Source: Polytrichum commune (taxonomy: Eukaryota; Streptophyta; Polytrichopsida; Polytrichales; Polytrichaceae). Taken from it: 60,000 nucleotides of DNA. Positions within the stretch are counted from its first letter, which is position 1; every line of letters begins with the position of its first letter. The notes under the pieces are model-generated. The model saw only the letters and a program-made list of their open reading frames with translations, was not told the DNA's origin and did not search any database. Positions 1 through 10,440 of the stretch are shown in pieces. The position numbers and the translations under genes were made by a program. The DNA is taken from contig OX485803.1 of assembly GCA_950295325.1 (NCBI GenBank), forward strand, positions 19,842,001-19,902,000, read 5' to 3'.

Positions 1-1
1 C

Positions 2-1816
2 ATTTCCTTGCCCGATTGGAAACTCCGGTTTCGTACCTGGATTAAGGAGAAATGCCAAAGGTCTTCCAATTTCAATGATTGGTATGCCTTTGAACTTCTG
101 CCTCAACATTTGGAGTATGAGGCACTCCAAACTTATGAACGCTGGACAGAGGGTCATCAGCGACAACTTCGGGAGGTGGAGCAGTATTGGGAGGCTCGGG
201 TTGAGCTCATTTCAGCCCTTAAGGATGGGGCGGTTGCTACCTTAGCCCCACCCACCTTAAAGGAGGAGGAATCGCCGGCGGAGTCTAAGGACACGGAACT
301 GGCACTTGGGCCAATGGTGGCTAGCAGTAGCACGGCAACCCTTTCACGGGTGGCACGTGCTACACAGGCAGCATTGACGGCTGTTGGTCCACCACCTCCG
401 TTTAATCCCCTTACTGAATTTGTCGCACATTTGGAAGTGGAGTATGGTGGGTTTCGGCGAGACCAGATGCAGCGCATCCAGGATTTCCGCCGAGAGAAGG
501 ATGATACTCCACGAACCATGTATACGCGACTCGCGCGATTTGCTGTGGAGTCGGGAGGTGTTTTTGCTGAGAGTCAGCTTGTTAAAATCTTTTTGTCTAA
601 GATTGACAAGCGGCTACTTGAGTTGGCATCACCTCGGATTATCCTCGACTACAAGGGCCGAGCTACGCTTGCACAAGCGTTTGCCGTGGTTGAGAGATGT
701 GATCGGGCTCTTTGCCAACATGATGCCACGGATATGGTATCTTGGATGACAGAGAGTCCGAAACCAAGAAGAATTGTCACAGCTACTAGTAGTTTAGCTG
801 AGACTCAACCCGTCAAGAAGCAAAAGATTTTGCATTGTTGGGGTTGTGGAGAAGCTGGTCATTCGAAGAATGATCCCAATTATCCTAAGAAGAAGAAAAC
901 TCAGCCTTTGGAAAAATTAAAACAAAAGATGGAACCAGTAAAGGCAGGGGACAATTCTAAGAAGAGACAATTGAAATGTAACCATTGTGGTGGCACTAAT
1001 CACGATGTGGATCATTGTTTCCAACTTCATCCTGAGATGCGGCCTGCCAGTTATGTCACTGGAAAGTCTCCAAGGGAGCAAAGTCTTGAGGCTAAGGTGG
1101 CAGAGCTTAAGCAAAAGCTCAAATCTTCTGCATCTTTTGCTCAAATTTCTGAGCCGCATGTGGGTGGTGGCACCTCGGGTGCGGACATGTATATGTTTGG
1201 AGCAGCTGGAGAGGTGGTGGCGGCGGCGTCTACTCGCTCACAAACATTGGCAGATGCGGTGGCTTCCACGAGTGGTGGTAGCAACGAGGTGCTACATCCT
1301 CGCCATGCCGGACCAGCTGATCAAATTGGTCAAGCATGTTTACCTCTTTCATTTGGATTGGTAGACACCACTGTTGTTGGGGTTAGAAACCCTGTACCTT
1401 TGAGAGATGGAGATTCCATCTCGAAGGATGTTACGCAAGCATTGACATATAAAATTCTCCATATGCCAATTTTCTCGGGTTCGGACTTTATGGCTTCGGA
1501 TTTCAAGCCTGCTGCAGTTTTTCATTTAGCTGGGAGAATGTTAGAAGGTAAGGCGGATTTGCCATCCCTTCAAGTATCCCAAGCTGTGGTTGACGTACCT
1601 GTGGCTGAGGAGGTGGAGGACTTAGCCAATTTGCGAGCGAGTCTTGCGGATGCGGCGATCATTGTTTTTGGTAAGCAAACTGATATTCCTCCAGCATCAA
1701 TTTCAGCAGCGGATACGTCATTTTTGAATTATGCGTCGGGAGCGGCATATCTTGCAGACATTTCTGCAAGGCTGCTTGCAAATAGCATAATTTGCAACTT
1801 GGAGTCGTACGGCTGA
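2..1816 (+). pseudogene. Gag region of the methyltransferase-bearing gypsy element (5' partial)
   Basis: This open frame enters from the left edge and ends at TGA 1814-1816, about 602 residues. The first 250 residues have the helical capsid-like character of plant gypsy Gag. A first zinc knuckle (CWGCGEAGH, about residues 277-290) lacks its last Cys. A second, CNHCGGTNHDVDHC near residue 325, is a complete C-X2-C-X4-H-X4-C knuckle that would bind packaged RNA. An unusually long, low-complexity linker of about 230 residues follows. The frame then overlaps the protease/Pol frame by about 25 nt at 1792-1816. Going from Gag to Pol needs a -1 shift, which may be programmed or a simple indel; no classical slippery heptamer is visible. 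Confidence 0.8.
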
Positions 1817-4800
1817 TGAACAACAAATCTTTGTTTGTCGTTTCACGCACGGATATGCCCACTATCCGTGCTACACCACTGAGAGTTATGATGGATTCCG
1901 GTGCTCAACCGGTTATGATTGGCAAAGGACTTGCTGACAGTCTTGGATTGACGCCAGCAAGCTTGGATCCTTGTCCATTCACTATTGTGACTTCAGTAGG
2001 GGGCACTGAACGTGCAACAGGTTACACCAAGGCACCTCTACGTTTGATTTTTCATGTGGGGGCATGTGAACCCTTTGAGTGGTCCACCACTCTGCGGGAT
2101 CACTTTTAGTTAGAATGTTAGCATTAAAAGTTCGAATTGATAGGGAATTTAGGAAAAATTAGTTCATTTAGCATTTAGCCTAGAAGAAGGAAGGTCAAAA
2201 TGAAACTAAGTAGTCCTAGAAGATAGCAAAGTAGAAAAAAATATGCTAGCTAGTAAAAACAACTAGCTAAGCAAATATTAGTAGATGCTAGCTATTAAGC
2301 AAATATTAGTAGATGCTAGTTATTAAGCAAATGTTAGTAGATGCTAGCTAAGCAAGTGTTAGTTTATTAGTTAGTGTGAGGCACACAAAACTATTAGAGG
2401 TGGTTTAGGTAAGAAGATAAAATCGGCTTGAAGACTTTTGAAGAAAAAAAAGAAAGAGAGCAAGGGGGATACTTGCCCACTTGCCCCCTTGCCAACTCGA
2501 TGGCGGAAAAATTAGAAAGATTTCTAAAGGTTTTTTGTCGGAGCCACCTCGGCGAGAGGGTGGCAACCTCAACCGGGAAAACCCCCGAGCCAAAATTTCG
2601 GGAAAGGGTTTGAAAAATGGATCCGGTGGAGGAGGGGTCCAACCCTTTTGTGAGAGGGTTTAAAAACCCCTCCTTCCACCTTGTAGCTCTTTCTCTTTCT
2701 CTAGTTTTTGGGCGAAGCCCTGCTTCAATGTAGTTAGGAAAAAATCCTTTAGCATGTATTCTCAATGGTCTAAAAGAAAGGCTTGAGAACCTCCTCTACT
2801 CTCTCTCTCCTAGTTAGGTTGTGTGTTTATTAACACACCAACAAAATTATTCCTTCTTTTGTAGAGGTAGGTTGGATGGTAGAGTTTTGAATAGAGGCAT
2901 TATAGACCTCATCTGCCAATGCCCTGAAGGCTTAGTTCAAAAGCTAGAACAAGATACTTATCATTTTTGTCTTAGAGAGATTTCATATAGCTATCCATAG
3001 CCGTTTCCCATTTGTGATTTGGTTGAGATGACAATTAGTTATGGATTTTCAAAGATGGAGTAGAAAAACTGGGTGGTCTTGTGGGTAGCGGCTGCTGGAT
3101 CAGACCTGCGAGTCCAATAGGAATTTTAATTCCAAGAAATTATATTTTTCCCAAGTAGAACTTTTGTGTAGCTTTCCAAAATGGCTTAGAACATTTGATT
3201 TGAGCATGATTTGAATTAGATATGAATTGTGCAAGATGGGACACATAGTTTGAGAACTTTTGGTTGACTGCTGCATTACAGAGGACCTGCTGGGTTCACT
3301 TCGGCTTACCTTTCTAATCACATATTTTTAATATCTCTCCAGGGTCATATAGAACGTTTGATTTGACTAAGATTTGAATTAGATATGAATTGTTGAAGGC
3401 GAGATACATAGTTTAAGCCTTCTTGATTGACTGCTGTGTTACAAGGAGTCCGTTGAATTTCTATTAGCTTAACCTGTTGATGTCATAATTTTTCTAGTTA
3501 GAGCTTGTTCATAGCTTTCCAATGGTATAAGGAAAGCCTAGATCCAAGTAGTAAGGAATGTGCTATGAATTTTTGAAGTTAGAAGGTAGATAGGTGGGTT
3601 GGAAGGGTCGGTTGAATCGACCTCACACTTCCAACCCTCATAACTTTTGCATTTCTTATCCGATTAGAGTGATTTTTAGATCATTGGAAAGATAATTTGG
3701 TGCACTAAGTATAAATATTATGCTTAGGATTAAATTACAGGGCAGAATAACACTTTATATTTTAATTGTTAACTAAGGTACGCTTACTACCAAACTAGTT
3801 ACAAAGAAGGAGGCAAGGTCGACGCTCGGAAAGTGGAGCAAGGAAGGAGGTAGCGGCTCGGCCTACATCAAGCCCAAATCAACCGAGGAAAATTGAGGTA
3901 AATTAACTAACCTTAAGCCTTCCATTTAGGATCGGAGGGAGCACGGCTAAGGTACGCATCTCTAAACCCACTCACCTATCTCGTAAGGTCAAGTGGCTTG
4001 ACCACTTGACCGCCAAGGGAGTACCCAATTCCATTGTTTTCGGGGCCCTTGGTATGTTTTGTGGTAGTAGCTTCATTTATTAGCAAGTTTCGTGTGTGGT
4101 AAGTCGGATTAATCACCGACACGACCACTCTGAATGTTGTTGGTGGAAAGGTGGGGTTAATGACCCGCGAATCCACTATTATGTTGTTGGCCCCATAGAT
4201 TGGGAGTAATGGCCCCAATTTATGAAGATTGCGCAACAGGTTGAACCTACAGGTCGCCCGTCACCCTGGTCCCATTGAGTTGCATTTCGTGGTCTATCCA
4301 GTGTAAACACATTTAACAATCAAAACATACAAAATAAATCGTAAACCCTTGTTGGCAAAAGACCCGAAGTAAGGGGTGATGCCTAATATATTAATGTAGT
4401 AAGTTAGGACGTGCAAACAAAAGTAAGTAATTAAGAAGGAATTTGTGTGAAGGGTGGGACTTAGGCCAAGTTCCTCCGCTTAGAAAACTAAATAGAACTA
4501 AATAAAGAAATAGGAAGAATTGAATGGTCCATCAAATTGTCGTTATTCCGTTCGTTGAGTTAGGGTGGTATGAGTCACACCCGGTTGGGTGTATCAGAAC
4601 CATTCCAATTCACAAATTAGGATTGCCTTGGTTTCAAGGCTGGTGCGTCTGTGCGTAGAATAGGTTGTAGGTTAAGGTTAGAACTAGATATGAAATTGGT
4701 TAGTGGAGTTTAAAGCCACACTAGTAAAAAACTAAGGCCTAACCTCCGGAGGTACTACGACGCATATTTAATCTCCCTTAAAAATCTAACTACTCACGTT

Positions 4801-5289
4801 ATACACCTATCATCCGGGTTCGGCTTGGGCGCCTGCAAATGCATGCCACCTTCACCGAAGGGCTTGTGTGATACTTTTAGGCTCCCTCGAAAGGGGGTGG
4901 CCCAAAAGTACCACAGGGCAGGGCCTACTTACAGTCATTTGTCAATGAAGTGTGTTGTTACTAATGCTAGTGATATACTTGTTGGTCAGCAAGCTCTTTA
5001 CCCACTTGGCTTTGGTTTAGATAATTGGACGGAAGAGGCATGGATTAGACCGGGATGGTCCACTGGAGATGGCAGGAAGGTATTTATTCCCGTCACATTT
5101 GCAGCCACTGCTATGGCTATGGTTGCGGAGGCAATGTTTGGTTGCAGCGGTTCAGTTGCAGATTTGCCTTGTGCTCCAGTTTTATTGGAGGAAACAATGG
5201 ACTACACTTGTAATGCGGCAGAACAACAATTTTTACCATCTTTTCAAATTCCTGCTCGACATTTCAAGGATCCACCTCCACCATGGTGA
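1792..5289 (+). pseudogene. Retroviral-type aspartic protease region of Pol, split by a solo LTR
   Basis: The catalytic signature is visible as VMMDSGAQPVMIGKGLADSL at about 1888-1950, with D-S-G as the active-site triplet. The coding sequence stops matching at 2064, where a 2.85-kb LTR begins, and resumes at 4921. Removing the LTR plus one copy of the 5-bp duplication (2856 bp, divisible by 3) puts both halves in the same frame. The second half (4921-5286) continues the protease and a linker rich in Pro. It ends at an in-frame TGA (5287-5289), after which the same frame stays open into the methyltransferase. Such proteases cleave Gag-Pol inside the virus-like particle. This copy cannot make the product. 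Confidence 0.8.
2065..4915 (+). mobile_element. Solo LTR 1 (2851 bp) of a long-LTR gypsy family, TSD GGGCA
   Basis: It begins TGTGAACCC and ends GTACCACA (TG...CA) and is flanked on both sides by GGGCA (2060-2064 and 4916-4920), a perfect 5-bp target duplication. No internal domain remains, so it is a solo LTR left by unequal recombination. Near-identical copies lie at 12724, 21675, 26563 (reverse) and 34097 (reverse). It has three copies of a short repeat around AAGCAAATATTAGTAGATGC near 2260-2345. It lacks the 112-bp tandem duplication seen in three sister LTRs. TATAAATA at 3710-3717 is a possible U3 TATA box. The small open frames inside it recur in every copy because the DNA is repeated, and I do not regard them as genes. 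Confidence 0.95.
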
Positions 5290-6720
5290 ACTCCTAAGGA
5301 GTTATCCGACCATTGTCAACACATTGTAGCGGATTTGGAGCTTGGAGAGGCACCTCCAACTTCATCCTCATTTTCTTTTGCTCAACCCATTCGTTGGCAA
5401 CCATCACCTGAAGGTATTGTCCTTGTGGAGATCTTTGGAGGCATTGGCACAGGTTTGGCTGCAGTGTTGGAAGCTGGAATTATAGTTTGGCGATATATTC
5501 ATGTGAACAATGGGTATGCAGCCAACAGAGCCGTCCGACACCACATCCAACAATTGTTGTTAAGATACCCCGCACAATTGTCAGCCTCTGCCATTCATGG
5601 ATGTTGTGGTCAACTTCCTCAAGATGTCACTATGATTAGTGATGAGGATTTGAGAAGGTTGGGCCACGTGGATTTGATTATTGCAGGATGGCCTTGTCAA
5701 GGCCATTCGCGGGCAGGAACTGGCTAGGGATTGGATGATCCTAGGTCTAGTTTGTTTGTGGATTTGATGCGATTGACGCAATGGTGGTTTACCCACCAAT
5801 CAATTCCGCCAGGGTACATTTTCGAAAATGTACCATTATTGGGTGATACCCGGCACAAAGTGGTGAAGGATGGTGAGTACATTAACCAAATTCTGGGTAC
5901 TCCAACATTTCTGGATGCTGCATCTTTGGGATCCTTTGCTCATTGGCCTCGTTGGTTTTGGACCAACTTGGTATCACCTCGGGTGCTTTCAGCGGTGATT
6001 GCCCGCATTCCCCGCCTTATGGATCGCAAGGTGGATGATATTTTAGATGATCATCGTATTTCTTTGGCAGTTACCAAGGATGACACCTTACCATTTGCAT
6101 TAATTAACAAGGTGGGCATTCCGAGAGGTGCACTACCTATTTTTGTGACATATTCATAGTCTTTTGCATTTCGATCTCGTAGACCTGGCATGGTTTGGGA
6201 TTCAAAATTCCAAATTTATGAGGAGCCTACGGCAGATGAGCGGGAACGCGCCATGGGGTTTCTTACATGTACCACGGCTGCTCACGAGCTTCAGGAAGGT
6301 CAGAGACGTTTCCTATTGGGGCAAACTATGGATCTTAATAGCATTGTGCGGATAATTGGAATTTGTCTTGCTGCTCAACAACGTATGGATGACCAATTGC
6401 TTACTCTAAGGGCAGAGAACAATGGTCAGGGGGCAATGGAGCCGCAATCCAAGGATCACATTGAGGTCAATGACACCGAGGGATTATTTCCTTTGAAACT
6501 TCATGTTGCGGAAGAGCTTCGAGCCCAACGTGTTTTTTCGGCTTTGGCCCAAGAGTTTGGGAAGTTGGAGGTCCATAAAATGTTTCCACTTCTATTTCTT
6601 GGTGATACTTCATATGTGGGTAGCTATTTAGCTACACAAACTGATTGTAGTGGAGAGGATACGCATTTGGATTCAAGTGCAGATGATGGGGGCAAAGGTG
6701 TTGCCCTCTCCACGGACTAG
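5290..6720 (+). pseudogene. C5-cytosine DNA methyltransferase domain embedded in gypsy Pol
   Basis: The region keeps one frame with stops at 5725-5727, 6157-6159 and 6718-6720. C5-methyltransferase motifs appear in order. Motif I is VEIFGGIGTGLAAVLEAG (SAM binding, about 5428-5480). A LPQDV segment is followed by motif IV AGWPCQGHS with the catalytic Cys (about 5686-5712). Motif VI is YIFENV (about 5815-5832). A DNMT3/DRM-like aromatic block, AHWPRWFWTNL, lies at about 5940-5972. AMGF and the motif-X-like LLGQTMDLNSI come near 6250-6345. The motif order is not circularly permuted, unlike plant DRM, and motif I and the FWTNL block resemble DNMT3. The enzyme would transfer methyl to cytosine C5. 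It lies between protease and RT in the Pol frame, so it is element-encoded, not a nearby host gene. The copy is inactivated by stops, but the active-site motifs survive. Confidence 0.85.
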
Positions 6721-6732
6721 CAATCACAAGCT

Positions 6733-8255
6733 GTGCTGGCACCAAGTGGCAATCCTTCTATGAAGAAGGAAACCACGGAGTTTGACGATTGGCCAATTGA
6801 AGTGGGGCCAAAGCTTACTGGTGCCGAAGCACGAAAGGTACGGGCATTTATTCGCTCTTACCATAATTGTTTTGCCTTTAGTCTTCATGATCTTGAAGGA
6901 TATAAAGGTAAACCTGTTCGTATTCAACTCGAGGATGACCACCCTATTTTCAGACGACCGTACAGACTTAGTACCTCTGAAAGGTTGGGTGTTCAAATTC
7001 GATGTCAAGAGTTATTGGCAGCGGAATTGATTGAACTCTCCAATGGAGAGTATGCTTGTGCCACGGTTATGCCGTCAAAGAAGGATATCTTTGGCAATTG
7101 GACGAAAAAATGGATGTGTGGTGATTATCGTCCAGTCAACCGTAAGACCAAGTCGGATCGATATCCAATGCCGATGCCGGAGGAGTTGTTTGATGCACTG
7201 GGATTTTCTAGAATCTTCAGCACTCTGGATTTGAGGTTTGGTTATCACCAATTACCTTTGTTGTTGGGTGATCGGGTGAAGACCGCATTTTGGGGAATTG
7301 ATAAAGATGGCAAGGATCAACTTTATCATTGGAAATTTCTGCCATTTGGTCTCAAGAATGCACCAGTTGAATTTCAGCGGGTGATGGACCAATTATTGGC
7401 TGGTTTGCCGTTTGCTAGATGTTACATTGATGATGTTATCATCTTTAGTAATAGTCCACATGATCATGTGAGACATTTGCAAGCGGTATTTGAACGACTT
7501 CAACGGTGGGAACTCCGTTTACATCATGGAAAATGTAAGTTTTTCCATGATCAATTGTCCTATTTAGGCCACATGATTGTTCCTGGCGATCTTGGTGTGC
7601 AACATGCGAAGGTGGATGTTTTGCACAAAATTCCCGCACCTAGTGATGTACCACGGCTTCGTGCATTTCTAGGATTGGCAAATTATTATAGGAGGTTTGT
7701 CAAAAACTTTAGTTTGATTGCCAAACCTCTTACCATTCTCACGGGGAAAGACCAACCATGGATTTGGAGTCGGGAACAACAACATGCATTTGATACATTG
7801 AAGCAGAGGCTTGGTTCAGCGCCAGTGCTTCGACGCCCGGATGTGTCTAGAGCTTTTCAATTGCACACGGATTGGAGTGCAGTGGGATTGGGAGCGGTAT
7901 TGACACAGAAAGATGAAGAGGGAAAGGAATATGTGGTGGTTTATGCATCTAGAAGCAATAATAGTGCTGAATCTAATTATTCTTGTTATGAAGGCGAGGC
8001 CTTGGCGGCCGTTTGGGCCATTGCACATTTTCGACCTTATTTGTATGGGCAAAAGTTTACTTTGGTGACTGATCATCAGCCTTTAAAATGGCTTATGGAA
8101 TCAGATAACTCACTGGGAAACTTGCTAGGTGGGCCTTGTTACTTCAGGAATATGATTTTGAAGTTGTTTACCGAGCAGGAATTGCCAATTTGGATGCAGA
8201 CGGATTGTCTCGCAATCCAAGTCCTTCATATGAGGATTTAACTGGAGCCAGGTGA
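6733..8255 (+). pseudogene. Reverse transcriptase and RNase H of the gypsy element
   Basis: The RT fingers/palm motifs are clear: KWMCGDYRPVNRKTKSDRYP, STLDLRFGYHQLPL, LPFGLKNAPVEFQRVM and the catalytic YIDD in CYIDDVIIFSN (about 7420-7452). The thumb/connection contains FLGLANYYRRFVKNFS. RNase H follows with LHTDWSAVGLGAVL, EGEALAAVWAIAHFRPYLYG and TDHQPLKWLM. At about 8107 one base is missing from an A run, so the frame ends early at 8241. In the neighbouring frame the RNase H tail continues ([15 protein letters not shown]) to a TGA at 8253-8255, where a Trp codon is expected. The region is preceded by a TAG at 6718-6720 in the same frame. Confidence 0.92.
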
Positions 8256-9863
8256 CATGGAGATTGTGATCGTGAGGCAGTGCCGGGTTGGCATGCTGCC
8301 ACATATCTCACAATGATGTCGGGATTGGCTGCTGAGATCATTGTAGAAGAACAAGATGAGGAGATTGATAAATCTCTCGTTGTTAGTGATGTGTGGGAAG
8401 ACCAGGCGGTCTTGCACAAACTTCAACAAGGGATATTTCCTCTTGGACTATCTGCTATGGAGCGAGATAGAGTTAGTCACCGGATAACAAGGTTTCGTTG
8501 GACAAACAGCTTGTTATTTCGTGTGTGGCCGAACGGAACGAGGCGCATCGTTCCAAGGCTAGAACAAAGAGCTTCTTTGGTGCGGCAAGTGCACGAGGAG
8601 GTTGGGCATTTTGGAGTACGAAGGACGCACTCTATGTTGTGCAACCAATATTGGTGGACTGGTATGTATCAACAGGTTGCCACTTATGTTTCTCGGTGTG
8701 AAGTATGTGACCGGGTCAGGTCAAGTTTTAATACTTTGTCACCTCAACTTCAGCCTTTACCTATTATGGGCTTGGGATATCGTTGGTCTTTGGATTTTGC
8801 CGGACCGCTTACTATCACTCCACGTGGTTCCAAGTATGTGCTTGTGATGGTGGAGTATTTTAGTAAGTGGATTGAACTCGTGGCTCTTCCCCAAAATTCC
8901 TCAGAATTGGCGGCTATGGCATTTCTTGATCGAGTTTTGGCACGGTTTGGAGCACCTACAGAGGTGTTGACGGATCAAGGGAGAGAATTCCTTGGATCTT
9001 TCGAGGCTTTGTGTACCAAAGCTTTGATTGATCATCGGACAACTTCCAGAGATCACCCTGAGGCAGATGGCTTAGCTGAACGAGTTGTTCAAACGGTTAA
9101 GCGCGGTTTGCGGAAGTATGGATTGCTTCATGACAACCATCGCGATTGGGACTTGATGTTACCATGGATAGCAATGGGTTACCGTTTCAGCAGGCAAGCA
9201 TTTTTGGCATCTTATAGTCCTTACCAACTCTTGTATGGACGGGAACCAATTTTACCTAGCTCGGTGCGAGAGAAATTGGCTCCCGTGGTAAACTTGGATG
9301 ATCCAGATGTTTGGGCTCAATGTCTTCATGACCGAGCAATGTTCTTCCAAAAGGCCATGCCTATGGCTATGGAGAACTTAAATATTGCTCAACATCGTGA
9401 TACATTACGGTATGCCCGGATCCGCAGTGGAGCTTATCGACCTCAGGTTCGTAGATTTTCCAAGGGGGATTATATTTACTTGCAACGGGAGACGCCTACG
9501 ACATTGGATGTCAAGGTTGGGCGCACGATTTTGCGGGTAAAAGATGTCTTGCCAAGTGGTATATTATTGCTTGAAGGCAAGGATGGACGGGAATGTCGTG
9601 AGCATTCAAAGAATTGTGCTCCATGTCACCTTCCCATCGACGGTTCTGTGCATCCCGAGTTGGCGGTTGTACCACAGGGTCTGCCTTATTATGTTTGTGG
9701 AGAGAAGAAAGGAGCTGCAACAATGTTATTGTGCGACCAATGTCAACGTGGATGGCACATGGCATGTTTGACACCTCCCCTTTTTACTCTTCCTTCTGGC
9801 AATTGGGTTTGTCCTCGTTGTCGGAAAGCCTTTCATTCCGTGGCCGTTTATGGTCATGATTGA
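8256..9863 (+). pseudogene. Integrase with a C-terminal PHD-type zinc finger
   Basis: The 527-residue frame starts at or before 8280 and ends at 9861-9863. The N-terminal HHCC zinc module is HEEVGHFGVRRTH...CEVCDRV. The DDE core shows WSLDFAGPL, TEVLTDQGREFLG and HPEADGLAERVVQTVK. A GDYIYLQ...VKDVLPSGILLLEG segment corresponds to the usual DNA-binding C-terminal domain. Residues about 470-520 then form a PHD-like finger: VCGEKKGAATMLLCDQCQRG, WHMACLTPP, NWVCPRC. The first expected Cys of the C4HC3 set is Tyr (TAT where TGT is expected). Chromoviruses carry a chromodomain here; a PHD finger would offer another way to read histone tails for targeting. The linkage to integrase is direct, in one unbroken frame. 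Confidence 0.9.
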
Positions 9864-10289
9864 GAATTTTGTGGATGTTTACCTCATGTTTTAGTGGTGA
9901 AGTTGTTATTTAGTTGGTTGGAAATTTTATGGAATTAAGACCACATTGAAAGAGTTATCCAATAATTCAACATTAATTGTTGAAGGCGATTAAGGATGGG
10001 GCTCACATTGCATCCAGCCTACAGTTCTTGGATTGCTTTGTCAATCACGAGTTTAATTCCTTCGATTACTACTACCCAATTAAATATGTATAGATGTAGC
10101 AACAACTTCATCATGTTCAACAACTCTACCGATGAGTGTGTTTGTTCCTAGCCGATTGGAGGGGCTCCTTATGTGCTAGTGGGGGCACTTGAAGAGGTGG
10201 TTGTTTAGTATTTTAGTTTGCTATTTTATTTTGCTAATTGATGTTGACAACGACACTCAATCTGTTGTGTTTAACGATCTTAGTTTACA
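9864..10289. other. 3' non-coding part of the gypsy element, no gene
   Basis: After the integrase-PHD stop there are about 430 bases without a supported open frame. A GTGGGGGCACTTGAAGAGGTGG-like purine-rich stretch at about 10175-10200 is where a polypurine tract would be expected, which would put a 3' LTR start close by. The matching 5' LTR is outside the window, so the boundary cannot be tested here. Confidence 0.4.
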
Positions 10290-10416
10290 CGACAAAGGTC
10301 CAAAGAACCCCCCATCATAGTTGGGTGGACTAAGGTGGTGAGCACCACGCCGGCATGGGGAATAGAACCCACAACCTCCTCATTGGGGGTCATGAGCCCT
10401 AACCACCAAGCCAAGG
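10290..10416 (-). mobile_element. tRNA-derived SINE with pol III A and B boxes
   Basis: On the minus strand the sequence reads as a tRNA-like head. The A box TGGCTTGGTGGTTAGGGC lies at 10413-10396 and the B box GGTTCTATTCC at 10369-10359, about 27 bases further on, as in pol III type 2 promoters. The head is followed by a non-tRNA body running toward lower coordinates, which may extend to about 10230. The B box is one base off the consensus GGTTCGANTCC, and the cloverleaf stems are poor, so this is not a working tRNA gene. No convincing target duplication was found, so the 3' end is uncertain. Confidence 0.6.
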
Positions 10417-10440
10417 CCCGTGGTGCCTCAGGGTGTTCAG

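Larger units (their letters stand above)
1..10200 (+). mobile_element. Decayed Ty3/gypsy retrotransposon encoding a C5-DNA methyltransferase and a PHD finger (left end outside window)
   Basis: Read left to right, the plus strand encodes Gag with zinc knuckles, an aspartic protease, a C5-cytosine methyltransferase, RT with YIDD, RNase H, integrase with HHCC and D,D,E, then a PHD finger. After Gag everything lies in one frame from 1792 to about 8107 once the solo LTR is ignored, so this was a single Pol polyprotein. The copy is dead: in-frame stops lie at 5287-5289, 5725-5727, 6157-6159, 6718-6720 and 8253-8255, and a 1-nt loss at about 8107 shifts the frame. The 5' LTR is off the left edge. 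A purine-rich tract at about 10175-10200 could be the polypurine tract, but no LTR pair can be checked. RT-before-integrase order places it in Ty3/gypsy; a methyltransferase between protease and RT is not part of the usual plant gypsy plan. Confidence 0.9.

Noticed and set aside
3976-4236. An 86-codon open frame repeated identically in all five LTRs (also 73-, 98- and 123-codon frames)
   Set aside because: It repeats only because the LTR DNA repeats, and its distribution follows LTR boundaries; there is no family signature or separate promoter evidence.
7816-8076. Minus-strand frames opposite RT and integrase
   Set aside because: They are antisense shadows of well-supported RT/RNase H coding sequence.
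10340-10416. Functional tRNA gene on the minus strand
   Set aside because: A and B boxes are present, but acceptor and anticodon stems do not pair and the B box deviates; a SINE head fits better.
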